Shown here: positions 53,225 through 62,189 of the stretch, in pieces | Numbering within the stretch: the first letter of the stretch is position 1 | Layout: each line of letters opens with the position of its first letter | Source of the DNA: Planctomycetota bacterium | GTDB lineage: Bacteria > Planctomycetota > Planctomycetia > Gemmatales > Gemmataceae | Reading direction: 5' to 3' | Assembly (NCBI GenBank): GCA_021781415.1 | Contig: JAJXWW010000114.1 | Coordinates: 21,470-85,469, forward strand | Length of the DNA: 64,000 nt | Notes under the pieces: model-generated | Told to the model about the DNA's origin: nothing | The model's input: the letters and a program-made list of their open reading frames with translations, nothing else | Database searches by the model: none | Made by a program: the position numbers and the translations under genes

Positions 53225-54499
53225 ATGATGAATCTCATTCGTTCCCGCCGGCTGCAACGCGGACTGGCCATCGTGTTCTTGCTCGCCCTCGTGGGCTTGG
53301 GCATGTGGCTCGCCGGCAGCTATTTTTTGGGAGAATATCATCTCAGTCGAGCCAAGAATGAGTTGCAACAACAACGCTATCGAGCCGCTTTGAAAGAGTT
53401 TGAATCGGCCTTGAGATTCCGCTCGAATAGCGCCCAACTTCACCTCCTTATCGGTCGAACCGCGAGGCAGGCGGGAAAGTTTTCTCTGGCTTGGGAACAT
53501 CTGCATCGGTGTCGAGAACTGCAAAAAGGCGTCTCTGCCGATCTCCAGCTCGAAGAATACATGCTCCGCGCTCAGACGGGACAGCTGGAAGATGTCTTTC
53601 GCTTTCTGGTTCCTCACCTCCACGAAGAGGACGAATATACGCCTCTCGTTCTCGAAACGCTCTCGCACGCTTACTTGTTCCTCTATCGCTTCGATGGGGC
53701 TTGGCAATGTCTGCAACGGTGGCTGCAACTCCAACCCGATAACGTCGAGGCTCAGTATCTCTGCGGAAAATACTACACGCTTGTTGTCAAGTTGGAATTG
53801 GCGATCGAATCGCTTCAAAAGGCGCTGAAGCTCGATCCGACGCGGCTCGATGCGCGTTTGCTGTTGGGGGAAACACTGCGACAAGCGCACCACAGCGACG
53901 AAGCTGCGACACAGTTTGAACTTGCCCTCGAACAAGACGCGGGAAATCGTCAGGCGCGCGTGGGGTTGGCCAGTTGTCGAGTGGACAAAAACGAATGGAC
54001 GGAGGCGGAATCGTTACTCGACGGCATTTCGACCGACGACACCGACGCCGAGTTGTCCTACGTTCGCGGACGCATCGCCGAGGGACGGGGACACTACGAT
54101 GAGGCCATACTCTTCTTTCGTGCCGCGATCGTCGCGCGCCCTTCCGATCACGTCTCCTGTATCCATTTAATCCAATGCTATCAACGATTGGGGAACGAAG
54201 CGCAAGCCAGCGAATCTCAAGAACTCCTCGATCGTATCGAGAAGGACCAGATGCGCCTCATCGCCATCACCAACAAGGAGAAGGACGCACTCCCATCCGA
54301 CCCCGCTCTCTGTTGCGAATTGGGCGAGGTGTGCTTGCGGTTGGGACTCAAGCGGCGCGGGCTGCACTGGTTGCAAGCGGCGCTGTTTCTCGATGCCCAC
54401 TATCGCCGCGCCCACGAACAACTGCTGCGCTATTACGAGCAACTTGGACCGGAAGGCGCGGAAGAAGCCGCCTTTCATCGCCGCATGTTGAGCCAATGA
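53225..54499 (+). CDS. membrane-anchored TPR protein
   Basis: A 424-residue protein. A signal-anchor helix (residues about 12-33, GLAIVFLLALVGLGMWLAG) is followed by tetratricopeptide repeats through most of the chain. Recurrent units of 34 residues such as RYRAALKEFESALRFRSNSAQLHLL and AIESLQKALKLDPTRLDARLLLGE are seen. It is predicted to be periplasmic or paryphoplasmic and to scaffold other proteins. It converges with the multiheme cytochrome gene with a 6-nt gap. That protein also ends in TPRs, which suggests a linked function. Confidence 0.87.
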   Translation: MMNLIRSRRLQRGLAIVFLLALVGLGMWLAGSYFLGEYHLSRAKNELQQQRYRAALKEFESALRFRSNSAQLHLLIGRTARQAGKFSLAWEHLHRCRELQKGVSADLQLEEYMLRAQTGQLEDVFRFLVPHLHEEDEYTPLVLETLSHAYLFLYRFDGAWQCLQRWLQLQPDNVEAQYLCGKYYTLVVKLELAIESLQKALKLDPTRLDARLLLGETLRQAHHSDEAATQFELALEQDAGNRQARVGLASCRVDKNEWTEAESLLDGISTDDTDAELSYVRGRIAEGRGHYDEAILFFRAAIVARPSDHVSCIHLIQCYQRLGNEAQASESQELLDRIEKDQMRLIAITNKEKDALPSDPALCCELGEVCLRLGLKRRGLHWLQAALFLDAHYRRAHEQLLRYYEQLGPEGAEEAAFHRRMLSQ

Positions 54500-54505
54500 A
54501 CGCCG

Positions 54506-56548
54506 TCAAGGCGATGCATCGTCGAACCAGGCGCGCACGCGATCGAGGTCCGGTGCTTTCAGCGCCTCGAGTTGCCGCAGTTGTTCGCGCGCCTTGTCGC
54601 GCCGTTTGTCGCGCAGCAAGAGACGTATCCACATTCGACGGGCGTCCGCGCTGATCGGGTCCACGCGGAGCCAGGCTTGACATTGCCGACTTGCCTCCGC
54701 GCGGTCGCCCCGTTGAACGAGGATTTCCGTCAAGGCGCGGCGGTAGGTCGGCTGCCACGGATTGTCGGCCACCAGGCGCTGCCAGTAGTCCAGGCTCTCT
54801 TCCGAGCGTCCCAATCTCCAGGTCAGCACCGCCGCCGCGTTCAGCGACCATTCGCGCCGCGGATCGAAACTCAACGCCATTTCCAGGTTATCCAGCGATG
54901 CCAGATCGATCCCGCGCAGGAACTGCGAGAAGCCCAACGCCTCGCGCGCCGACACGTCGCCGGGATGCTCTCGAACCGCCGCCGCAAGAAGCGCCTCCGC
55001 CGATTCCCCATACAGTTGAGGATTGGCTTCGCTTATTTTCATCAGCTCGACCCAGGCCGCGCCCAAATCGCGCCGCACTTCTGCTTCCTCGCCGGCACGA
55101 TAAGGATGGAAGGGTCTTAGAACCAAGTTCTCGTGGCTCGCTTGGGCTTCGGGTTTTGGCTTCGAGGGGATGCGCGGGATGCGGTGGTTGGTGGCAGCCG
55201 TGTGGACGATGTCGGCGGTTCCGAAGCGCGGCATGTGGCAGGCGACGCAGCTGTCGTCCGCTTGTCGCCGATGCCGTTCGGCAACCGGCAGACCGCATGG
55301 AATCGACTGGTGGCAATTCAGACAGCGTGCCCGATAGTGGGCGACGCACTCGGCGGGACCGATGGCACGGTGGGGATCGTGGCAGGCGATGCAGACCATC
55401 GGTTTGTCTTTGTTGTCGACACTGGCTTGGTAGCAGCGGCTCTCGTGCATCTGCTCCGCTTCGCTGACCGACTTGGCCTTGCCTTCGCCGTCGCTCTCCA
55501 CGAAGACGCGAAAGAACGCCGACAGCGGCAACCCCGGACGAAAATCGTTCGTGCTGCGCTCGCGCCGCAGGACGCGCATCTTGCCTTTGAGGTGGCACTG
55601 TTCGCAGACCGAATCGCGTAACTCGGCCGATGCGAGATTTCTCGGATTAACGATATCCCACTTGTCCCGCGTTTCCACATGCCGCTGGGCCGGGCCGTGG
55701 CAGCGCTCGCAGCCGATGCCCATGCCGGAGAAGATCGGTTCGTCGAAACGATTGACGGTATTCTCGCGGAAATGGGCGCGATTGGCATGACAGAAAAGGC
55801 ATTGTCCGTCGACCGGCCGCCCGCTGAGTAGCGGCGGCCCAAAGCCGGGCGAGAGATCCCATATCTGTTTTTGTGCGAACCAGCTGATCGGCGTTTGATA
55901 GAGCGCGCCGTCGCGGTCGGTCAGGTACGAACGCCCGCGCGCCCCCGAACCGACGGCGTAATGGACCGGCCACGACAGCGACACGAGAGATTTGCCTTCG
56001 GCATCGTCGCGGTCGAGATGGTGCAGCACTTCGCGGCCAACGCGCTCGATGGAAAAGCGATAATCCAGAGCATGAAAAGGGTTTCCTCGGTCGGCACTCA
56101 GGTCTTCTATCGCGGCCAGGTCGGCCATCGGCGTCAAGGAACGCGCCATGGGATGCCGACCGTACGAGGCGCAAATGTCGGCGTGGCAGGGAACACATCG
56201 AGCATCGTTATCGACGTAGGCGGCATCGGGGTGAATGTTGGTGTACTCTCCCCGATAGGTCAGCCGCGGATCGTTCGAGGCTTGGGCGCGGCGCGGAGCG
56301 GAGTCGTTCTCTCGGTGCGAACGCCAATACCACGCGGCGGCGGCAACGCACAAAAGGAGCGACACCGCGACCACGATGCCCCAGCCACCAATCTTTCGCG
56401 GCGACCTCGGCTCGGATTGCGCTGGATTGGACAAAAACAAACTCCCGACGAGCGAACGGCCACGACTCCGTCCTGCTCGTTTGCAACCGGCCGGAGATGA
56501 CGCAGTACCTTCGACATCCTCTCCAAGAATTGTGTCAGGTAGCCCCAT
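54506..56548 (-). CDS. multiheme cytochrome c with C-terminal TPR domain
   Basis: A 680-residue membrane-anchored cytochrome. A long basic N-terminus precedes a helix (GGWGIVVAVSLLLCVAAAAW), then seven CxxCH haem motifs: CVPCH, CLFCH, CERCH, CEQCH, CIACH, CLNCH and CVACH. The spacing recalls cytochrome c554/NrfA-type multihaem proteins. From about residue 470 to 670 TPRs follow (LDNLEMALSFDPRREWSLNAA and similar). The catalytic CxxCK of NrfA is absent. It is probably an electron carrier in the periplasm, function unknown. The start at 56548 (MGLPDTILG) is chosen. Confidence 0.9.
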   Translation of the reverse strand: MGLPDTILGEDVEGTASSPAGCKRAGRSRGRSLVGSLFLSNPAQSEPRSPRKIGGWGIVVAVSLLLCVAAAAWYWRSHRENDSAPRRAQASNDPRLTYRGEYTNIHPDAAYVDNDARCVPCHADICASYGRHPMARSLTPMADLAAIEDLSADRGNPFHALDYRFSIERVGREVLHHLDRDDAEGKSLVSLSWPVHYAVGSGARGRSYLTDRDGALYQTPISWFAQKQIWDLSPGFGPPLLSGRPVDGQCLFCHANRAHFRENTVNRFDEPIFSGMGIGCERCHGPAQRHVETRDKWDIVNPRNLASAELRDSVCEQCHLKGKMRVLRRERSTNDFRPGLPLSAFFRVFVESDGEGKAKSVSEAEQMHESRCYQASVDNKDKPMVCIACHDPHRAIGPAECVAHYRARCLNCHQSIPCGLPVAERHRRQADDSCVACHMPRFGTADIVHTAATNHRIPRIPSKPKPEAQASHENLVLRPFHPYRAGEEAEVRRDLGAAWVELMKISEANPQLYGESAEALLAAAVREHPGDVSAREALGFSQFLRGIDLASLDNLEMALSFDPRREWSLNAAAVLTWRLGRSEESLDYWQRLVADNPWQPTYRRALTEILVQRGDRAEASRQCQAWLRVDPISADARRMWIRLLLRDKRRDKAREQLRQLEALKAPDLDRVRAWFDDASP

Positions 56549-56738
56549 CGTTCGCAAATTTATGGAAGAAAATTCATTCGCGGGGGGCCGAGTCTTCGAT
56601 TGGCCGCGCCGCGGAGAAGGGTGGTTCCCTCGCAATGTGGCGGTCGAATGGAGAAGCGTTTCGCCGCTGGATGGGGATGGAACTACAACAGACGATGCGC
56701 GTGACGCTGGACGAAATCTCCTACTTTCCGTGTGTTTT

Positions 56739-58088
56739 ATGGTTCCGACGCGGTTAACGGTCTGGTTGCTGGCTTCCGGGCTGATGGCCTGGTTGGGCGG
56801 ATACGGGCTTTTGTTGCTGCCGGGTGGGGAGAATTGGCTGACGGCGCTGCGCGGCTTGGTGGCTGGCTTTTACCTCGGAGTGTTTTTGCTCGTGGGGATC
56901 GATGCGTGGCTGGCTCGGCGCGCGGGTCGCGCGGAGCGGCTGCGCGTGCGGCGCGAACGTCCGGCGCGGTTGTCGCTGGGCGTCGAGAATGAGATCGTTT
57001 TAGTCGTCGAAAATCGCAATCGACGGAGCGTGCGATTGCTGCTCCGCGATCTACCGCCACCGAGCTTTCGCGCCGAACCGTCCATGCTGGAGGCGCGCGT
57101 GCCCGCCGACGGCTGGTTTCGCAGTTCGTATCGCCTTCTGCCCATCGAACGCGGCAACTTCGCATTCGGGGATGTGGCCGTGCGTTGCCGGGGACCGTTG
57201 GGTTTGGCGTGCGTCGATGCCATGCTGCCCGCGGCGGAAGATGTGCAAGTTTATCCCAATCTGCTCGAAGTGCGGCGCTACGAAGCGCTGGTGCGCTCGA
57301 CGCTGGTTCGCAGTGGCGGCTATCGGGCCAAACGCCTGCCGGGGGCCGGACGCGAGTTCAGCCACTACCGCGAATACACCCGCGACGACGACTTTCGCCA
57401 TGTGAGTTGGAAGGCGACGGCACGGCGCAACAAGCCGATCACCAGTGCGTTCGAGAGCGAACACAGTCAAGACATCATTTTCTGCCTCGACATTGGCCGC
57501 ACCATGGCCGCCCGCGTCGGCACGCTGACCAAGCTGGACCACGCCATCAATGCCGTACTGATGTTGACGCACGTGAGCCAGACGTTTCAGGACAATCTCG
57601 GCCTTCTCGTCTTTTCGCACACCATTCATCTCTATTTGCCGCCGGCCAAGGGGCGCGCCCAGCACGCGCGATTCTTGCAAGCGCTGTATAGCGTCAAACC
57701 GGAGTTGTGTTACGTCAATTATCGAGAGGCGTTCGCGCATCTCATCGCCCGGCATCCGAAGCGGGCGCTGACGATGGTGTTCACCGATCTGCTCGACGAC
57801 GTGGTGTCGCGCGACTATCTCGACGCCTCGGCGCTGCTGCGCCGCTTCCATTTGCCGCTTACCTTGGCCGTGGCCGACGTGCCGCTGCAACAGTTGGCTG
57901 CGCGTCGACCGGAAAATTCCGAGCAACTGTACGATGTCCTGGTGGCGCGCGAGCTGCTCCACGGACGCGCGGAATTGTTGCGCAGTCTGGAACGACAGGG
58001 TGCTTTCGTGGTGGACACCGTGCCGGAGCGTTTGACGGTGGACGCGGTCAATCGTTACCTCGCCCTCAAGACCGGCGTGCGGATGTGA
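56739..58088 (+). CDS. membrane DUF58 protein (large type)
   Basis: A 449-residue protein with two N-terminal transmembrane helices (about 8-28 and 38-60), an extracytoplasmic beta-rich domain of about 130 residues, then the DUF58 core. The core motif SHYREYTRDDDFRHVSWKATARRN lies near 205-228. A vWA-like domain with DIGRTMAAR in the MIDAS position and VFTDLLDDV follows. Large DUF58 proteins usually stand beside MoxR and a transglutaminase protein, but neither is near. It is divergent from the cytochrome gene with a 190-nt gap. ATG at 56739 is chosen because upstream codons lack family similarity. Confidence 0.88.
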   Translation: MVPTRLTVWLLASGLMAWLGGYGLLLLPGGENWLTALRGLVAGFYLGVFLLVGIDAWLARRAGRAERLRVRRERPARLSLGVENEIVLVVENRNRRSVRLLLRDLPPPSFRAEPSMLEARVPADGWFRSSYRLLPIERGNFAFGDVAVRCRGPLGLACVDAMLPAAEDVQVYPNLLEVRRYEALVRSTLVRSGGYRAKRLPGAGREFSHYREYTRDDDFRHVSWKATARRNKPITSAFESEHSQDIIFCLDIGRTMAARVGTLTKLDHAINAVLMLTHVSQTFQDNLGLLVFSHTIHLYLPPAKGRAQHARFLQALYSVKPELCYVNYREAFAHLIARHPKRALTMVFTDLLDDVVSRDYLDASALLRRFHLPLTLAVADVPLQQLAARRPENSEQLYDVLVARELLHGRAELLRSLERQGAFVVDTVPERLTVDAVNRYLALKTGVRM

Positions 58089-58094
58089 ACGCAT

Positions 58095-59588
58095 TCAGCC
58101 CACGGCCAGGCGGAGAATATCTTCCTGCGTCGCGTTGGGAACGTCGGTGATTTCGCCGGTGAGACGGCCCTCGTGCATCACGAGAATGCGGTCGCTCATG
58201 CCCAGCACCTCCGGCAGTTCCGAGCTGATAAGCAGAATGGCCTTGCCCGCAGCTGCCAAGCCATTGATGAGATGATAGATCTCGACCTTCGCCCCCACGT
58301 CGATGCCGCGCGTCGGTTCGTCGAACAGCAGCACCTCGCAATTGCGTTCCAGCCATTTGGCCAGGACGACTTTTTGTTGATTGCCGCCCGATAGATTGCC
58401 GACCGGCTGTTCCGAACTAGCCAAGCGGATGCGGAGCGCCTCGACGCGATGGGTCAACGCTTCCCGTTCGGCGCGGCGGTGTACGAATCCCCACGACGAA
58501 AAACGCTCCAGGTTCGGCAGCGCGAAGTTCTCGCGCACCGACTGCGCCAGCACCAAGCCCTGTCCCTTACGGTCCTCGGTCAGCAGGGCGATGCCTGCCG
58601 CAATGGCGTCGCGCGGCGAACGGATGGTGAGTCTTCGACCGTCGAGTTCCACGGTGCCGGATTCCAAACGATCCGCCCCGAAGATCGCTCGCGCCGTTTC
58701 CGTTCGTCCCGCGCCGACGAGTCCGGTCAGGCCGACCACTTCGCCGCGACGAACCTCGAACGATACATCGCGCACCTTGCGCCCGCGCGTCAGCCCGCGC
58801 ACGCGCAGGCGCGGTGGGCCAAGGGCGACGGTTCGCTTGGGAAACTCTTCCTCCAAGCGCCGACCGACCATGAGGCGAATCAATTCGTCGCGCCCGATCG
58901 CGCCGATGGGCCGACAGTCGATGCCCTCGCCGTCGCGCATCACCATGACGCGGTCGGCGATGGCGAATACTTCGTCCAAGCGATGACTAATGTAGATTAT
59001 GCCGATGCCTTTTGTCCTCAACTCGCGGATGATGGCGAACAGACGTTCGACTTCTTGCGGCGTCAGGGTGGCACTCGGCTCGTCCATGACGACGAGGCGC
59101 GCCTCCAGCGCCAGCGCCCGGGCAATCTCGACGACCTGCTGTTGGGCCACGGTCAACTCGCGGCAGGGCACATCTAGATCGACGCCGACGCCGATACGCG
59201 CAAACAGTGCTTCGGCACGGCGGCGTTCTTCGCGGCGGCGCACAAAACCGGCGCGGGCCGGTTCGCGTCCGAGAAAGATATTCTCGACCGCCGTGAGTGA
59301 CGGCACGAGCTGGAATTCTTGATAGATGACGGCGATCCCGGCGCGTCGCGCGTCGTGGGGACTGGCGAATCGCGTCTCCTCTCCGTACAGATGAATGCTT
59401 CCCGCATCGGGACGATGCGCGCCGGCCAGAACCTTGATGAGCGTGCTTTTTCCCGCCCCGTTTTCGCCCAACAAGGCCAAGACTTCGCCGCCCTGCAACT
59501 CGACATCGACGCCGCGCAGCGCGCGCACGCCGGGGAACGATTTGACGATCCCTCGCATGGATAACAGCGGCGAATCGATTTGGCTCAT
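58095..59588 (-). CDS. sugar ABC transporter ATP-binding protein, RbsA/MglA type
   Basis: A 497-residue protein of two fused ABC domains, the CUT2 monosaccharide-importer layout. The first has Walker A GENGAGKSTLIKVLAG, signature LTVAQQQVVEIARA and Walker B LVVMDEPSATL. The second has a degenerate Walker A (GLVGAGRTETARAIFG), signature LSGGNQQKVVLAKWL and LLFDEPTRGIDVGAK. ATG at 59588 gives MSQIDSPLLSMRG. No permease or solute-binding gene is adjacent. It is therefore an orphan ATPase or part of a split transporter. Confidence 0.93.
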   Translation of the reverse strand: MSQIDSPLLSMRGIVKSFPGVRALRGVDVELQGGEVLALLGENGAGKSTLIKVLAGAHRPDAGSIHLYGEETRFASPHDARRAGIAVIYQEFQLVPSLTAVENIFLGREPARAGFVRRREERRRAEALFARIGVGVDLDVPCRELTVAQQQVVEIARALALEARLVVMDEPSATLTPQEVERLFAIIRELRTKGIGIIYISHRLDEVFAIADRVMVMRDGEGIDCRPIGAIGRDELIRLMVGRRLEEEFPKRTVALGPPRLRVRGLTRGRKVRDVSFEVRRGEVVGLTGLVGAGRTETARAIFGADRLESGTVELDGRRLTIRSPRDAIAAGIALLTEDRKGQGLVLAQSVRENFALPNLERFSSWGFVHRRAEREALTHRVEALRIRLASSEQPVGNLSGGNQQKVVLAKWLERNCEVLLFDEPTRGIDVGAKVEIYHLINGLAAAGKAILLISSELPEVLGMSDRILVMHEGRLTGEITDVPNATQEDILRLAVG

Positions 59589-59612
59589 GGAGACTTTATT
59601 GTACAACGCGAA

Positions 59613-59677
59613 GGCGAACCGGCAGCTTACGCTGCCGGGTGTGTGTCTTACCCGGCAGCTTACGCTGCCGGTTCGCC
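59613..59677. repeat. family C palindrome pair
   Basis: GGCGAACCGGCAGCTTACGC-type unit, a spacer with GTGTGTGTCTTA, then the inverted unit ending CTGCCGGTTCGCC. Each unit also has an internal CCGGCAGC/GCTGCCGG dyad. Confidence 0.85.
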
Positions 59678-59908
59678 GTGGTAATCGCCGTGGTTTTTTT
59701 AAGTGCGACGGGGGCGGTGGTCGATGATGAAAGCAGCCACCCCTCACCCCTCGTGCGGCAGTGGGTGCTTCCGCTTCATCGGGGGCGGAACACGCGGTAA
59801 GCGTCGCCAGGCCGAGAAATGCCGACACTCCGACAGGCCGGCCCTCTCGCGCTGCGCGGTCTCGACCCCGACCGCCCAACGGTGCGATGTGCCCCGCGTC
59901 CGGCGTTC

Positions 59909-59949
59909 AGGGCACGCCAAGACGGATTCGTCCGTTCTCGGCGTGCCCT
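59909..59949 (+). promoter_or_regulatory. hairpin in the putative fae leader
   Basis: AGGGCACGCC pairs with GGCGTGCCCT (10 bp), and an inner ACGGA-TTCG-TCCGT stem is capped by a stable UUCG tetraloop. TTCGCCTTTTCTCC follows. It could be a terminator for an upstream transcript or an attenuator for fae. Confidence 0.6.
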
Positions 59950-60044
59950 TTCGCCTTTTCTCCTTGGCCACAAGCCCCTTCATCGCATATAGTTTTCCCC
60001 ATCGACCAAACACGACAACATCCCTCTTCTCAGGAGAACGAACG

Positions 60045-60542
60045 ATGTCCATGTTCATCGGTGAAGCGCTGGTCGGCGATGGTAACGAAATCGCCCACAT
60101 CGACTTGTTGATCGGCTCGAAAGACGGCCCGGTCGGCACAGCGTTCGCCAATGCCTTGGCGGATCAAAAGCAAGGGCACTCGAATCTGTTGGCCGTGCTG
60201 ACGCCGAATCTACTGTGCAAGCCGGCGACGGTCCTCATCACCAAGGTGACGATCAAGGGTGCGCCGCAGGCGGTGCAGATGTTCGGGCCGGCTCAGGCGG
60301 CGGTGGCCAAGGCGGTTACGGACTGCGTCGCCTCCGGCGTAATCAGCAAGGCGCAGGCCGAAGAACTGGTCATCGTCTGCGGCGTGTTCATCCATTGGTT
60401 GGCCAAGGACGACACCAAAATCTACCAGTACAACTACGAGGCCACCAAGTTGGCCATCGAACGCGCCATGAAGCATGAGCCGAAGATTGACGAGATTTTG
60501 GCCAAGAAGGACACGGCCAAACATCCGTTTTCGCCGAAGTAA
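60045..60542 (+). CDS. fae: formaldehyde-activating enzyme Fae
   Basis: A 165-residue cytosolic enzyme that condenses formaldehyde with tetrahydromethanopterin, the entry to the H4MPT-linked C1 pathway. FIGEALVGDGNEIAHIDLLI contains the catalytic His18 (His17 in the methylotroph enzyme). GPVGTAFANALADQ, MFGPAQAAVAKAV and AKDDTKIYQYNYEATKLAIERAM complete the family. Length is normal. AGGAG lies 9 nt before the ATG. Planctomycetes are known to carry H4MPT C1 genes. None of the others (mtdB, mch, ftr/fhc) is in this window, so fae is separate here. Confidence 0.95.
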   Translation: MSMFIGEALVGDGNEIAHIDLLIGSKDGPVGTAFANALADQKQGHSNLLAVLTPNLLCKPATVLITKVTIKGAPQAVQMFGPAQAAVAKAVTDCVASGVISKAQAEELVIVCGVFIHWLAKDDTKIYQYNYEATKLAIERAMKHEPKIDEILAKKDTAKHPFSPK

Positions 60543-60555
60543 GCTGTGTCCTGGC

Positions 60556-60596
60556 GTTTGGCCGCGACGCGAAGTGCATTCGCCTCGCGGCCAAAC
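60556..60596. repeat. family A-like palindrome, short
   Basis: GTTTGGCCGCGACGCGAAG arm with CGCGGCCAAAC complement. It lies between the convergent fae and kinase stops, where it could end transcription from both sides. Confidence 0.75.
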
Positions 60597-60598
60597 GA

Positions 60599-61960
60599 TC
60601 AGCGTCCCATCAGATAAGCCTTCAAGTCCATGCCGATTTTCTGGCAGCGCGCCCGCCATTCCGGCGTCACGAGGCCGTTGCTCGTCCGCACGATGAGCGT
60701 GATCCGCAGGCGATTGGGTTGGCGAGGGTCGAGGCGCTCCATCTGTAAGGTCATTTCGGTGACTACGGCAAGTCGCATCGTGCCGGAGTTTCGCCCGCCG
60801 CGATTGAGCAGGGCGAACAACCCGCTCTTTTTCTTGACCGGCTCTGGATCGCTCAAGCGAACGCGAATCAGGCCCGGCTCGGATTGAATGTCGCAGCTGC
60901 CCAGATCGTGCAGGAATCCTTTGATTTTGAGCATGGCCATCGCCTCGGGCATGTCGGCCTCGAAGTCTTGGCGGAGCGCGTGCCGGTCGGAGGCCGGCAC
61001 GGGAGTATTCGGCTTGCTCGGAGGCACATCGGAGGGAGGCGGCGCGGGGATATTCGGACGAAGGTTGAACAGTCTCGATCCGCTGCCGCGCGGCCCCGAG
61101 AGACGTTTGCCCACGGCTTTCTCATAGCGCCCAAGCAACTCGGCGGCATCGCGGGGGCGATCGTCGGGATGTTTCGCCAAGCAAGCCCGCACTACGCTCT
61201 CCACTTCTGGCGGGATGTTTCCGACGCCGCGCTCGGCGAACGTCGGAGGTTCCTGTCGCAAGTGGGCGCGCAATAATTCGTCCGCGTTGCCTTGCTCGAA
61301 CGGACGGCGTCCGCTCAACATTTCGTACAATACCACGCCGACGCTGTAGAGGTCGCCGCGCGCATCGAGTTCCCGACCCAGTGCCTGCTCCGGCGCGAGA
61401 TACTCCGGCGTGCCGGATGCCACGCTCCGCGAGGAATCGTTGACCTCATCGACCCCGATGTACAACAGCGATCTCATGCGAGCCAAGCCGAAGTCCATCA
61501 ACTTCAGTGTCTCTTGCGGCGTGGCGGGATGGACGATCATAAGATTGCCCGGCTTGATGTCGCAGTGGACGATGTCCGCCCGGTGGGCCGCTTCGAGAGC
61601 CGCGCACAGCTGCGCTAACAATCGACCCGCTCGCTCCGGCAAAAGGCGTCCCTCGCGGTGCAGCAACATTCCCAGATCGAGTCCTCGGAGGTATTCCATC
61701 ACGAGGATCGGCCCGTTGGGATCGTGGGGGGCGGCATCGCAATAACCGACGACGTTCGGATTGCGAAAGCGCGACAGAATGTGAATTTCGCGGCGAAGGA
61801 ACTCGCGCGGTTTGGCTTGCTCGGAGAACGCCTCTTGCAAAACCTTGACCGCGACCTCGCGGCTGCCGTCCAGTTGTCGAGCCAACCAAATATCGCACAG
61901 GCCGCCCCGATCGAGTCGACGAACGATTCGGTATTTGCCGAGCAGAACTCGATCGATCAT
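60599..61960 (-). CDS. cytosolic Ser/Thr protein kinase, non-RD type
   Basis: A 453-residue kinase. Domain about residues 8-275: glycine loop LDRGGLCDIWLA, Lys39 in VAVKVL, catalytic HCDIKPGNL near residue 132, DFG near 156 and the APE equivalent YLAPEQAL. The catalytic loop has HCD in place of HRD, so activation-loop phosphorylation may not control it. No transmembrane helix is seen. The C-terminal 130 residues form an unnamed domain (MAMLKIKGFLHDLGSCDIQSE and further strands). GAGG lies before ATG at 61960. It is divergent from the methyltransferase gene. Confidence 0.88.
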   Translation of the reverse strand: MIDRVLLGKYRIVRRLDRGGLCDIWLARQLDGSREVAVKVLQEAFSEQAKPREFLRREIHILSRFRNPNVVGYCDAAPHDPNGPILVMEYLRGLDLGMLLHREGRLLPERAGRLLAQLCAALEAAHRADIVHCDIKPGNLMIVHPATPQETLKLMDFGLARMRSLLYIGVDEVNDSSRSVASGTPEYLAPEQALGRELDARGDLYSVGVVLYEMLSGRRPFEQGNADELLRAHLRQEPPTFAERGVGNIPPEVESVVRACLAKHPDDRPRDAAELLGRYEKAVGKRLSGPRGSGSRLFNLRPNIPAPPPSDVPPSKPNTPVPASDRHALRQDFEADMPEAMAMLKIKGFLHDLGSCDIQSEPGLIRVRLSDPEPVKKKSGLFALLNRGGRNSGTMRLAVVTEMTLQMERLDPRQPNRLRITLIVRTSNGLVTPEWRARCQKIGMDLKAYLMGR

Positions 61961-62189
61961 AGCCAATGCCTCGAAACCTTTGTGCCGAGGGCGGGAGGAG
62001 AGCGAGGAGTGCGATTCACTCAACTTTAGAGTGTAAATGAGGATTGTGCCAGCGTTGCCGTGCTTTTCTCTCCACGAATCAGAATTTCCCCTCGATTGAA
62101 TGGGAGGATGCAGACGGCTTGGCGTCAGAAGGTAAAATGGAAGGAACGATCTGCCTCGGTGAGAATCCCCGCAGCGAGGATGTGCGATT

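Larger units (their letters stand above)
59589..60044. other. 456-bp intergenic region upstream of fae
   Basis: No gene supported. It holds a family C palindrome pair (59613-59677), a TTTTTT stretch near 59695 and a strong hairpin (59909-59949) about 95 nt before the fae ATG. The latter can act as a terminator or leader structure. No riboswitch class could be recognised. Confidence 0.6.

Noticed and set aside
59703..60044. N-terminal extension of fae to 59703
   Set aside because: The extension is unlike any Fae and crosses a hairpin; ATG at 60045 has AGGAG and gives the normal length.
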